From JAYGED01 sp046582565 (GTDB taxonomy: Bacteria; Pseudomonadota; Alphaproteobacteria; JAAXGF01), in the NCBI GenBank assembly GCA_046582565.1, contig JAYGED010000229.1, positions 1-17,019 on the forward strand: a DNA stretch of 17,019 nucleotides, in the 5' to 3' direction. Positions 1 to 7,051 of this stretch are shown piece after piece. The translations under genes were made by a program, and so were the position numbers. Under the pieces are notes generated by a model, which worked only from the letters and a program-made list of their open reading frames with translations, ran no database searches and had not been told where the DNA came from. Numbering within the stretch: position 1 is the stretch's first letter; every line of letters starts with the position of its first letter.

Positions 1-15
1 CCCGGTCCGGTTTTC

Positions 16-1254
16 CTATGCGTCCAGCCTTGACAACAGTACGTCCAGCGCCCGCTTAAGGGTCTCGGTTTCGATTGTCAACGGCGGCGCAATCCGGATG
101 CGTTCGCCGTACATGCCCCCGCTGAGAATGACGATCCGGTCGGCGAAACACGCTTTGACGAGATCCCCGGCATCCATCACCGGGCGAAACGATAAGCTGG
201 GGCCGATCTGGTAAATTTCCTGCGCCCTTCCCGATTCCGTTATACGGGCGGCGGCCGCGGCGAGAGGCGCTGCAACGCGGTGGCATTCGGCTTTCACATC
301 ATGGGAGTCAATGTAATCCGCGACCGCACACGCGGCATAACAGCCCAGGGCGGAGGTCTGAAAGGTATGGGCGAGGACTGCGCCGTCGCCAATTCCCTCT
401 TCGAGGATCTGGCGGTAGACAACCGCGGAAAACGGATAAAGCCCGTTGGTCATCGACTTGCTGAACAGGAGGACATCGGGATCCAGCCCCCACTTCCTGG
501 CGACACTGAAATCGCCAAAACGATAGTACCCACACTGTATTTCATCGGCGATGATGGTGACCCCGGCATTCTGGGCTTGCTCGCATAGCCCCCGCAGCCA
601 GTCGGCATCAAGCGGAACATATCCACGAGCCCCCTGGATGGGCTCAAAAATAAGACAAGAGACGCCGGACCAGTCAATATCCGTTTCACCGGGCGACAGC
701 ACATCAACGAACTGGTCCAAAGATTGCCGGAGCAGCGTTTCCTGCAGAGCCAATGAGCGCTGCGCCGTGGTCACGCTGAGGGCATCGAGGCCGAGGCCGT
801 GAAACCCGCCTTCGATGGCAAGAACCTTGCCCGGGCGGCGGTGCTGGGCAAGCGACAGCGCCGCGCTTACGGCGAAACTGCCGCCTACTTGGAACAGCAC
901 CTTGAAGTCGGTGAGACCGAGGGCATCGGTCAGCCACACCGCAAATCTCTCCGCTTCGGGTGGATATATTCCCGGCACCAGATCAACACTCGGACGTTCG
1001 GGTATACGGATGTTCTCATTGCAGTGGCCGAAGTTCACAGCACCATAGGAACTGCATAAATCGGTAAATTCTTCACTTATTCCATCTCTACGGCTGAGCG
1101 TTAAGGTGGCGTTCAAGGTCCGCGTACATGCCCAACGTTCCCCAGCCGGGGATTCATCCAGACCACTAAGCCGAAGGTTTGCGCTCTCGGCTTCCTCTCC
1201 AGAATGGTTCCGATTGCTTTCAACAACGCCACTACCGCCAGTTAGAAGATTCAT
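16..1254 (-). CDS. Class III PLP-dependent aminotransferase
   Basis: About 412 residues, fold type I, class III (omega-type) aminotransferase. Numbered from the chosen start, the family landmarks are: NFGHCNENI near 74-82, where class III enzymes have their 'N.GH..p.i' segment; GGFHG around 149-153, whose aromatic-His pair stacks on the PLP ring; FEPIQG around 203-208; the Asp of IIADEIQ at about 237, which contacts the pyridine nitrogen; and the Schiff-base Lys of LFSKSMTNG at about 266. It transfers an amino group between an amine or amino acid and a keto acid in the cytosol; the substrate cannot be read from sequence. The frame stays open to 1386, but the extra 44 residues resemble no aminotransferase, so I took the ATG at 1254. 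There is no strong Shine-Dalgarno there, only GGGA about 13 bases upstream. Base composition is more AT-rich than in the rest of the window and no pathway partner is adjacent, which fits an acquired or orphan gene. Family call firm, substrate unknown. Confidence 0.85.
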   Translation of the reverse strand: MNLLTGGSGVVESNRNHSGEEAESANLRLSGLDESPAGERWACTRTLNATLTLSRRDGISEEFTDLCSSYGAVNFGHCNENIRIPERPSVDLVPGIYPPEAERFAVWLTDALGLTDFKVLFQVGGSFAVSAALSLAQHRRPGKVLAIEGGFHGLGLDALSVTTAQRSLALQETLLRQSLDQFVDVLSPGETDIDWSGVSCLIFEPIQGARGYVPLDADWLRGLCEQAQNAGVTIIADEIQCGYYRFGDFSVARKWGLDPDVLLFSKSMTNGLYPFSAVVYRQILEEGIGDGAVLAHTFQTSALGCYAACAVADYIDSHDVKAECHRVAAPLAAAAARITESGRAQEIYQIGPSLSFRPVMDAGDLVKACFADRIVILSGGMYGERIRIAPPLTIETETLKRALDVLLSRLDA

Positions 1255-1489
1255 AGTCTTTAAATCCCAAAATATTTTAGTCCATACTTGAACGTGCGAT
1301 TGCCCTGATTTTTTTTCGGCAAACGTTAACCCTAAAGCTGCCAGCACAATGCTCGCGTGTAATGCTCCACAGTAGCGACCACTCACGATAACGGTATGTC
1401 CACGCCGACTGAGCTGCCAGACAGCTTGGCGCGTTACCTTCTTCGAATGGTGGGGAGGCAGAGATAAAGATCAACCACGACAATCTAAC

Positions 1490-1537
1490 AGTTAGCATCC
1501 AATGTGGCTAGCAACCAATATGGCTAGCAACCGAAGA
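1490..1537. repeat. Three tandem copies of a 16-bp unit
   Basis: Three head-to-tail units start at 1490, 1506 and 1522 with a 16-bp period. Units 2 and 3 share GGCTAGCAACC exactly; unit 1 has AGTTAGCATCC. In the register 1499-1514 against 1515-1530 the copies match at 15 of 16 bases. They lie 236-283 bp upstream of the aminotransferase start. A period of 16 is not a whole number of helical turns, so side-by-side protein binding is possible but not demanded. They may equally be a slippage product. Confidence 0.7.
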
Positions 1538-1618
1538 AGTTAGGCGAGAATTTGCTCAAGGGAATAGTTGATGTCGCCGCAATATTTGGAGGGAATGGGA
1601 CCCACCCACCCTCAATTG

Positions 1619-1806
1619 CCAATGTCCGCTTATGGCTAAGAAGAGAAGTCTGAGCCATGCCGTCGGAACGTCTGCTTACCCCCCAGGAGCAGACATTCAA
1701 AATGGCGTTATCCGCTTTGTCACCGAATTCGTCTGCTCTACACCCAGGAGCAGACCTTTTTTGAGGGTGTCGCCAACAGCCGCTTTTGACCCACAACGGA
1801 CATTGG
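1619..1806. repeat. Hairpin repeat cluster with 10-bp inverted ends
   Basis: The segment begins CCAATGTCCG (1619-1628) and ends with its exact reverse complement CGGACATTGG (1797-1806). Inside are two 25-bp near-copies, 1670-1694 and 1731-1755, each a perfect 7-bp stem (GTCTGCT / AGCAGAC) around an 11-base loop ending CCCAGG. The motif YCYGCTT recurs at about 1625, 1671, 1711, 1732 (as TCTGCTCT) and 1779. The last unit, around 1779-1804, contains TTTGACCCACAACGGACATT. From memory this resembles degenerate TGTCCGCTT hairpin repeats common between genes in rhizobia and relatives; I could not check it. No coding capacity is seen, so it would be a REP- or MITE-like passive repeat. Confidence 0.65.
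1731..1761 (+). terminator. Terminator-like hairpin plus T tract
   Basis: A perfect 7-bp stem (1731-1737 with 1749-1755) is followed directly by CTTTTTT (1756-1762). This has the shape of an intrinsic terminator reading rightwards. No gene on the plus strand lies upstream, so it may simply be one unit of the hairpin repeat cluster that could block stray transcription into hflK. Confidence 0.35.
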
Positions 1807-1936
1807 GGGCTCCCTACGCCCATTGCGCGATCATTGCTAGTAACTGGGAGGAGCAATCCGGGGAATCTCGGATAGAGCGTGGGCATACAGCGACCAAGCC
1901 CGATGGTCCGGATCACGATTTGAAAGGTCGAGACAT

Positions 1937-3094
1937 ATGCCATGGAGTAATCAGGGCGGCGGTGGCAGCGGCAGCGGCGGCGGTGACGGCGGTGACGGAT
2001 GGCAAGGTGGCGGCGGCGGTGGCGGCCAAAGCCCCTGGGGGCGTGGTGGCGGAGGCGGCCCACAACCACCGGACATCGAAGGCCTCTTGCGCAAGGGCCA
2101 GGACCGTATGAAGCGCTTCCTCCCCGGCGGTTTCGGTGGCGGACGCGGCGCGGCGCTGATCATTTCCCTGGCGGCGGCGGTCTGGCTGGGCAGCGGTTTT
2201 TATCAGGTGGCGCCTGATGAACAAGGCGTCGAGCTGATCTTCGGCAAATGGTCGCCCACCACCGGGGTGACCCAGCCCGGCTTGAACTACAATTGGCCGT
2301 CGCCCATCGGGCAGGTCTACAAGCCCAAGGTAACCCATGTGAACCGTATCGAGATCGGTTTTCGCTCAGCAGGCTCCGAAAGCAACCGCACTACGCTGCA
2401 ACGGCAGGTCTCGAACGAAGCCCTCATGCTGACCGGCGACGAGAACATCATCGACGTCAATTTCGTGGTGTTGTGGGTGATCAATGATGCCGGCAAGTTC
2501 CTGTTCAATATCCGCGATGCGACCCAGAGCATTACCGATGTCGCCGAAAGCGCCATGCGCGAAGTGATCGGCAAGACCAACGCCGACCATGCGCGGGCCG
2601 AGGGGCGGCTTGAAGTTGAGATCAAGACGCGCGAGCTCTTGCAGAAGACCCTCGACGAATACGGCGCCGGGGTTCTGATCACCCAGCTTCAGTTGCAGAA
2701 GGTCGATCCGCCCGAGGCGGTGATCGACGCTTTCCGCGACGTGCAGCGTGCCCGCGCCGACCGTGAGCGTGCGATCAACGACGCCCAGGGCTACGCCAAT
2801 TCGATCATTCCCCAGGCGCGGGGCGAGGCGGCGCAGCTGCTTGAGGAAGCCAACGCCTATAAAGCCGAGGTGGTTGCCCGCTCGCAAGGTGATGCCGAGC
2901 GGTTCCTGGCGGTCTATGAGGCCTACAAGACGGGCCGCGAAGTGACGATCAAGCGTATCTATCTGGAAACCATGGAAAAAATCCTCAAGGGCATGAACAA
3001 GATTATCATCGACGGCAAGGGCGCCGGAAACCAGGGCGTCTTGCCCTATCTGCCGCTACCCGAGTTGCGAGCCGCCACGAAGGGAGGCGGATGA
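1937..3094 (+). CDS. hflK: HflK, FtsH protease modulator (SPFH protein)
   Basis: The 385-residue protein is an SPFH/prohibitin-family subunit. With HflC it forms the large membrane assembly that encloses FtsH and restrains its proteolysis. Residues 1-45 are very glycine-rich with Pro and Trp, typical of the cytoplasmic HflK tail. A membrane helix follows at about 71-88, then the periplasmic SPFH domain (VAPDEQGVELIFGKW onwards). A long charged helical region at about 265-335 (AQGYANSIIPQARGEAAQLL) is the coiled coil used for assembly. The tail GVLPYLPLPEL is characteristic of HflK. The ATG at 1937 is preceded by GAAAGG with about 9 bases spacing. The stop overlaps the hflC start, implying translational coupling. 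Somewhat shorter than the E. coli protein, mostly in the termini. Identification is secure. Confidence 0.95.
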   Translation: MPWSNQGGGGSGSGGGDGGDGWQGGGGGGGQSPWGRGGGGGPQPPDIEGLLRKGQDRMKRFLPGGFGGGRGAALIISLAAAVWLGSGFYQVAPDEQGVELIFGKWSPTTGVTQPGLNYNWPSPIGQVYKPKVTHVNRIEIGFRSAGSESNRTTLQRQVSNEALMLTGDENIIDVNFVVLWVINDAGKFLFNIRDATQSITDVAESAMREVIGKTNADHARAEGRLEVEIKTRELLQKTLDEYGAGVLITQLQLQKVDPPEAVIDAFRDVQRARADRERAINDAQGYANSIIPQARGEAAQLLEEANAYKAEVVARSQGDAERFLAVYEAYKTGREVTIKRIYLETMEKILKGMNKIIIDGKGAGNQGVLPYLPLPELRAATKGGG

Positions 3095-3984
3095 TGAAAA
3101 GGAATCTCACCATCGGGCTCTCCGTGGTCACCGTCATTGCGATCTTTGTCCTGTATAATTCAGTCTTCACCGTGCATCAGGCGGCGCAGGCCCTGGTGCT
3201 CCAGTTCGGCAAGCCGGTCGACGTGGTCACCGAGCCGGGGCTTCATTTCAAGATCCCCTTCGTCCAGGATGTCGCCTTGTTCGATCGTCGGGTGCTTGAA
3301 TTCGACGCGCCCAAGGAAGAGATCATCGCCTCAGACCAGAAACGTCTGGTGGTCGATGCCTTCACCCGCTATCGCATAGTCAATCCCTTGAAGTTCTTCC
3401 AGACGGTGAACAACGAGGCGGTGGTGCGCACGCGGCTGGCGGCGATCATCAACGCCAGTATTCGCCAGGCGCTCGGCAATGTGCGTCTCAATGACATCAT
3501 CTCGGGCGAACGGGCGGCGCTGATGGCTCAGATTCGCGACATCGTCAACAATGAGGCCGATGATTTCGGCATCGATGTCATCGATGTCCGGATCAAGCGC
3601 GGTGATCTGCCCGAGGCGAACAGCGAGGCGGTCTTCAGGCGCATGCAGACGGAGCGCGAACGCGAGGCCAAGGAGCTTCGCGCCGAAGGCGCCGAGGAGG
3701 CTCAGAAGCTGCGCGCCATCGCGGACCGCAAAAGAGTCATCCTGATCGCCGAAGCCAAGAAGCTGGCGCAGATCACCCGCGGTGAAGGCGACAGCACGGC
3801 GATTCGTATCTTCGCCGATGCCTTCGGTCAGGATGTTGAATTCTTTTCCTTCTACCGTTCCATGGAGGCCTATAGCGAAGCCCTCGGCAGCGATAATACA
3901 ACCATGGTGTTATCGCCTGACAGCGAGTTCTTCCGGTATTTCGGCGACATTGGCGGCAAGTTGCAGGGCGACGCTGCCGATTAA
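3091..3984 (+). CDS. hflC: HflC, FtsH protease modulator (SPFH protein)
   Basis: The 297-residue partner of HflK. It has an N-terminal signal-anchor helix (about residues 5-23, IGLSVVTVIAIFVLY), an SPFH domain beginning VHQAAQALVLQFGKPV, and the conserved FKIPFVQDV and DAFTRYRI segments. The charged helix at about 186-235 (FRRMQTEREREAKELRAEG) is the region that packs against HflK. The C-terminal FSFYRSMEAY segment and the following SPDSEFFRYF are hallmarks of HflC. Its start overlaps the hflK stop (ATGATGA), with GGAGG just upstream. In many proteobacteria a DegP/DegQ-type periplasmic protease gene comes next; here the next gene is convergent and unrelated, so the operon ends with hflC. No clear intrinsic terminator is seen in the 20 bp before the convergent gene. 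Confidence 0.95.
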   Translation: MMKRNLTIGLSVVTVIAIFVLYNSVFTVHQAAQALVLQFGKPVDVVTEPGLHFKIPFVQDVALFDRRVLEFDAPKEEIIASDQKRLVVDAFTRYRIVNPLKFFQTVNNEAVVRTRLAAIINASIRQALGNVRLNDIISGERAALMAQIRDIVNNEADDFGIDVIDVRIKRGDLPEANSEAVFRRMQTEREREAKELRAEGAEEAQKLRAIADRKRVILIAEAKKLAQITRGEGDSTAIRIFADAFGQDVEFFSFYRSMEAYSEALGSDNTTMVLSPDSEFFRYFGDIGGKLQGDAAD

Positions 3985-4004
3985 AGCAGCGCCGCCCAAA
4001 ACTC

Positions 4005-5663
4005 TTAGATCGTAAAGGCCAGCTCGCCCAGGCGTTTCGTCATCTTCATGTTTTCGGCGTAATCGATGGGGATGGCGATGATCGCCGGGCCTTCCTGCTG
4101 GAAGGCTTCCTCGAGAGCCGGAGTGAGCTGATCGGGGGCGGTCAGGGTCTTGCCCCAGGCGCCGAAGGATTGCGCCAGCATTTCGAAGTCGGGGTTGGTG
4201 AAATCCAGCTTCGAATGCTTGCCGTCGAAGGAGTTCTGCTGCTTCCATTTGATCAGCCCGTACTCGCTGTCGCACCAGACGATGGCGACCACGTTGATCT
4301 TGTAGCGCACCGCCGTCTCGATATCCTGGAAGTTCATCATGAAGCCGGCATCGCCGTTGATCGACAGCACATTCCGGTCGGGATGGGCAATCTTGGCGCC
4401 GATCGAGCCGGGAAAGGCGAAGCCCATGGTGCAGAAGCCGTTTGAGATCAGGCAGGTGTTGGGCTCGTCGCACTGGTAATAGCGCGAAATCCACATCTTA
4501 TGGGCGCCCACGTCGGACAACAGAATGTCCCCGGGCCCCATCACCTCGCGCACATCCCACAACACCTTCTGGGGCTTCATGGGGAAGGATTGATCGTCCT
4601 TCTCCATGGCAAAATCATCGAGGATGGTCTGGCGTAGGCTTGCGCGATCCGCAATGTCCCATGGCGATTGACCGTCTCCAATGCGCAGGTTGATCTCTTC
4701 GTTGATCTGCCACAGGGCGTCGGCGATATCGGCCGAGATATCGACCTCGGTGGCGTAATTCTCATCGATTTCGCTGGGCGAGAAGTCGATATGAACGATC
4801 TTCTTGCCGCCATGCTTGTTCCAGAAAGCAGGCGCGTATTCGACCAGGTCATAGCCCACGGAAATCACCACGTCGGAATCGTCGAGCGCCGCGTTCACGT
4901 GATCGCGGCCCTGCAGGCCGATGGTGAACAGGCAATGCTCATCGTCGCGCGCCACCGCGCCCTTGCCCATGAAAGTGTTGACCACGCCGATGCCGGTCTT
5001 GTGGGCGAGGCGGCGAAGCTGCTGCGCCGCCCGTTTGCGCACGGCACCGTTGCCGGCCAGGATGATCGGGTTCTTGGCCGCCATGATGATGTCGACCGCC
5101 TGGGTGACGGCCTTATGATCCGCCGCCGGACGCCGCGTCGGGACTACGGCCAGGGGTGTTTTGTTGGTCTCGTGTTCTGCGAGATCTTCAGGCAGCTCGA
5201 TGACCGTGGCGCCGGGCTTCTCGGCCATCGCCACCTTGAACGCCTTGCGCGTAATCTCGGGGATGTTGTTCGAATGGAACACCGTCTGCGCCCATTTGGT
5301 GATCGGCCCAAACATGGTGATCGCGTCCATCGCCTGATGGCTTTCCTTGTGCAGGCGTTCCGTATCGGCCTGGCCGATGATCGCCACCAGGGGGGCGCGG
5401 TCCATGTTGGCGTCGGCGACGCCGGTGACCAGATTGGTGGCGCCCGGCCCCAGGGTAGCGAGGCAGACGCCGGGCTTGCCGGTGAGCCTGCCGTAAACAT
5501 CGGCCATGAAGGCGGCGGCCTGTTCGTGTCGGCAGAGAATGAATTCAATATCGCTGTCGATGAGTGAAATCATCGTATCGGCATTTTCTTCGCCCGGTAT
5601 GCCGAAGATATGAGTGACGCCTTCGTTCTCCAGGCAGCGAACAAACAGATCGGACGCTTTCAT
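4005..5663 (-). CDS. Acetolactate synthase large-subunit-type ThDP enzyme
   Basis: At 552 residues this has full family length, with the three domains of ThDP-dependent acetolactate synthases, which condense two pyruvates (or pyruvate plus 2-oxobutyrate) with CO2 loss. The catalytic glutamate is E47 in CRHEQAAAFMADVYGRLTG. GPGATNLVTGVADA lies near 73-86. The ThDP-Mg motif starts at residue 437 (NGDAGFMMN) and ends in VWCDSEYG rather than the usual NN, so its second half deviates. Opening residues FGIPGEEN and the TERLHKESHQAMD stretch resemble AlsS-like and 'stand-alone' large subunits more than the IlvB/IlvI biosynthetic forms. No regulatory small subunit (IlvN/IlvH) gene is adjacent, which also fits a stand-alone enzyme. 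The ATG at 5663 has GGGGA about 10 bases upstream. Whether it makes acetoin precursors, branched-chain amino acids or something else is undecided, so no symbol is given. Confidence 0.85.
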   Translation of the reverse strand: MKASDLFVRCLENEGVTHIFGIPGEENADTMISLIDSDIEFILCRHEQAAAFMADVYGRLTGKPGVCLATLGPGATNLVTGVADANMDRAPLVAIIGQADTERLHKESHQAMDAITMFGPITKWAQTVFHSNNIPEITRKAFKVAMAEKPGATVIELPEDLAEHETNKTPLAVVPTRRPAADHKAVTQAVDIIMAAKNPIILAGNGAVRKRAAQQLRRLAHKTGIGVVNTFMGKGAVARDDEHCLFTIGLQGRDHVNAALDDSDVVISVGYDLVEYAPAFWNKHGGKKIVHIDFSPSEIDENYATEVDISADIADALWQINEEINLRIGDGQSPWDIADRASLRQTILDDFAMEKDDQSFPMKPQKVLWDVREVMGPGDILLSDVGAHKMWISRYYQCDEPNTCLISNGFCTMGFAFPGSIGAKIAHPDRNVLSINGDAGFMMNFQDIETAVRYKINVVAIVWCDSEYGLIKWKQQNSFDGKHSKLDFTNPDFEMLAQSFGAWGKTLTAPDQLTPALEEAFQQEGPAIIAIPIDYAENMKMTKRLGELAFTI

Positions 5664-5715
5664 GACGGATGTCCCCTATTTTTATGATTATTTATTTAAC
5701 CTCGCGTTACGAATG

Positions 5716-5744
5716 AGTATCCGGTCGGTCGGGGATCGCGTCAA
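5716..5744 (-). promoter_or_regulatory. Sigma70-like promoter of the acetolactate synthase gene
   Basis: Reading leftwards, TTGACG (5744-5739) and GATACT (5721-5716) are separated by 17 bp, a good match to the -35/-10 consensus and spacing. Transcription would start near 5709, giving an AT-rich leader of about 45 bases before the ATG at 5663. Position and spacing make it plausible; no operator is evident. Confidence 0.5.
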
Positions 5745-5756
5745 CCGGGTTAAGTC

Positions 5757-6890
5757 TTAGTCGCGGCCGATGCCCGGCCGCTCGGGCGCCAGACCGGCGG
5801 CGGTAACGCCGTGGGCGGAAACGTCGGCCGGCAGATCATCGCCCATCACCAAGGCCGCTGCTGTGCGCGCCGCGGCCGGTGAGGTCATGATGCCGATACC
5901 GCCCTGGCCGGCGAGCCAGAAGAAGCCATCGCCATCAGGCGCATAACCGATAACCGGCACCCGGTCGGCGACGAAGGAGCGCAACCCGGCCCAGCTATGG
6001 GATATACGGCGGACATCGAAATCCGCAGCACGCAGCACGCGGTCGATGGCGATGGCGATATCCAGCTCATCGGGCTGGACGTCGCAAGGATCCATGGGCG
6101 TCTCGTCGGCGGGCGATGCGAGAACCCGTCCCGCCTCGGGCTTGAAATAGAACTGTTCGTCGATATCGATGGCCATGGGCCAGGAAGCTGTGTCGACCCC
6201 GTCGGGCGGATCGAAGGTGACCGCCGTGCGCCGCATGGGCACCAGGCCGACGGGGGCGACGCCGGCGAGCTTGGCAATTTCATCGGCCCAGGCCCCGGCG
6301 GCGTTGACCACCACCGGGGCGGTAATCTCTCCCGTCGCCGTGGTTGCGCGCCAGGCCCCATCCTTGCGCTCCAGGGCGGAGACTTCGGCATCGGTGACGA
6401 GCTGCCCGCCGCGCGCCTTGAAGCCGCGCAGGAAGCCATGGTGCAGCGCGTGGACGTCGATCTCGGAAGAACCGGTCTCGATCAGGGCATCGGCCACGTA
6501 ATCGCGGCGCAGGACCGGAATCAAGTCGCAGGCCCCGGCGCCGCCGATGCGCTCCAGGGGCGCCGCCGCGTTACGGTTGTCGGCGAGAATGGCCTCGAGG
6601 TGGCTGATTTGATCGTCGCGGGCGATATAGAGCACGGCGCGGGGGGTGAGGATCGCGGCTTCGGTAAAGCCTTCCGGCGGTGTCACCAGAAAGTCCCGGC
6701 TGGCGCTGGCCAGGCTGAGCACGGGCAGCGTGCCGTAATTTTCCAGAAACATCGCCGCCGAGCGGCCGGTGGTGTGATAGCCCGGCGTGCTCTCGCGCTC
6801 GGCCAGGATGACGCTGCCATGATCGGCCAGCTCATAGGCCGCTGAGGCGCCGGCAATTCCGGCGCCGATAATCAGGAAATCGCATTTCAT
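5757..6890 (-). CDS. DauA-like FAD-dependent D-amino-acid dehydrogenase
   Basis: The 377-residue protein is a DAO-family flavoenzyme with an N-terminal Rossmann motif (IIGAGIAGASAAYELADHG, Gly9-Gly14), then ERESTPGYHTTGRSAA, VVNAAGAWADEIA (about 194-206) and C-terminal GFFWLAGQGGIGI (about 322-334). It aligns end to end with my recollection of Pseudomonas D-arginine dehydrogenase DauA, shifted by one residue. Conserved are Tyr52 (DauA Y53), Arg221 (R222), Tyr248 (Y249), Arg304 (R305) and Gly331 (G332), which hold the amino-acid carboxylate and backbone. Two side-chain-pocket residues differ: DauA E87 is Val86 and H48 is Met47. It should oxidise a D-amino acid or similar amine to the imino/keto acid, but probably not D-arginine. 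The frame is open to 7073, but that extension crosses the opposite-strand riboswitch, and the family begins at MKCDF. No Shine-Dalgarno precedes the ATG at 6890. Alternative: ThiO-type glycine oxidase, less likely on sequence. Confidence 0.82.
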   Translation of the reverse strand: MKCDFLIIGAGIAGASAAYELADHGSVILAERESTPGYHTTGRSAAMFLENYGTLPVLSLASASRDFLVTPPEGFTEAAILTPRAVLYIARDDQISHLEAILADNRNAAAPLERIGGAGACDLIPVLRRDYVADALIETGSSEIDVHALHHGFLRGFKARGGQLVTDAEVSALERKDGAWRATTATGEITAPVVVNAAGAWADEIAKLAGVAPVGLVPMRRTAVTFDPPDGVDTASWPMAIDIDEQFYFKPEAGRVLASPADETPMDPCDVQPDELDIAIAIDRVLRAADFDVRRISHSWAGLRSFVADRVPVIGYAPDGDGFFWLAGQGGIGIMTSPAAARTAAALVMGDDLPADVSAHGVTAAGLAPERPGIGRD

Positions 6891-6896
6891 GGGCGG

Positions 6897-6902
6897 AGTA
6901 TA
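6897..6902 (-). promoter_or_regulatory. Possible -10 box giving a leaderless mRNA
   Basis: On the minus strand TATACT (6902-6897) stands six bases before the ATG at 6890. A start seven bases downstream of a -10 box falls on the A of that ATG. With no Shine-Dalgarno present, a leaderless transcript for the dehydrogenase is possible. The -35 region is poor, so confidence is low. Confidence 0.25.
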
Positions 6903-6915
6903 ATCCAAGGCGCTC

Positions 6916-6944
6916 TTGATCATCCAGCCATACCCATCCATATT
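6916..6944 (+). promoter_or_regulatory. Candidate promoter of the thi riboswitch operon
   Basis: TTGATC (6916-6921) and CATATT (6939-6944) are 17 bp apart and each match consensus at four of six bases. Initiation would fall near 6951, immediately before the 5' strand of riboswitch helix P1. The location is right for the importer operon, but the boxes alone are modest. It lies back to back with the dehydrogenase start. Confidence 0.4.
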
Positions 6945-6952
6945 GCCGATGT

Positions 6953-7047
6953 TCACTGGGGGGAGCCGAGTGCTCGGTTGAGAGGTCCCGATTGGCGGGA
7001 CGACCCCTCGAACCTGAACCGGATAATTCCGGCGTAGGAACGAGTGA
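6953..7047 (+). promoter_or_regulatory. TPP riboswitch (THI element)
   Basis: This aptamer binds thiamine pyrophosphate. The conserved THI-box strings are present in order: GGTTGAGAGG (family CUGAGA), an ACCCC segment, CGAACCTGAACCGGATAA (family GAACCUGAUCUGGNUAAU) and GGCGTAGGAAC (family GCGUAGGGAA). Helices can be drawn: P1 TCACT 6953-6957 with AGTGA 7043-7047; P2 GGGG near 6958-6963 with CCCC; P3 CCGAG/CTCGG; an optional P3a GTCCCG/CGGGAC; and P4 CCGG/CCGG around ATAATT. The ATG of the ATPase gene lies five bases past P1, and the only GGA-type ribosome site (GTAGGAAC) is inside the aptamer. I infer that TPP binding hides the ribosome site and represses translation of the whole importer operon. 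No separate terminator hairpin is seen. Confidence 0.93.
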
Positions 7048-7051
7048 CCTG

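Larger units (their letters stand above)
1255..1936. other. Long non-coding region with repeats
   Basis: About 680 bp separate the divergent aminotransferase and hflK starts. I find no convincing gene: the frames open here have no recognisable domain and run antisense into the glycine-rich start of hflK. The left part is AT-rich and should carry the aminotransferase promoter, which I cannot place with confidence. It contains a 16-bp tandem repeat (1490-1537) and a cluster of hairpin repeats (1619-1806), described separately. The hflK promoter should lie in 1807-1930, but no clear sigma70 pair stands out. Confidence 0.6.

Noticed and set aside
1670..1755. CRISPR-like array
   Set aside because: Only two 25-bp copies, both strongly palindromic, with one 36-base gap and no cas genes. 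It fits an intergenic hairpin repeat.
1951..2050. GGC-rich tract as a microsatellite or regulatory repeat
   Set aside because: It encodes the normal glycine-rich N-terminus of HflK and needs no other explanation.
1524..2069. Minus-strand frame of about 181 codons upstream of hflK
   Set aside because: Half of it is the Arg/His-rich antisense of the HflK glycine-rich tail and the rest spans the repeat cluster; no motif or ribosome site.
4668..5567. Open frame of about 299 codons on the plus strand opposite the acetolactate-synthase-type gene
   Set aside because: Low-complexity Gly/Arg/Asp/His translation mirroring the real gene; no domain seen.
5997..6845. Open frame of about 282 codons on the plus strand opposite the dehydrogenase
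   Set aside because: Antisense shadow; the minus-strand frame carries a complete flavin-enzyme motif set.
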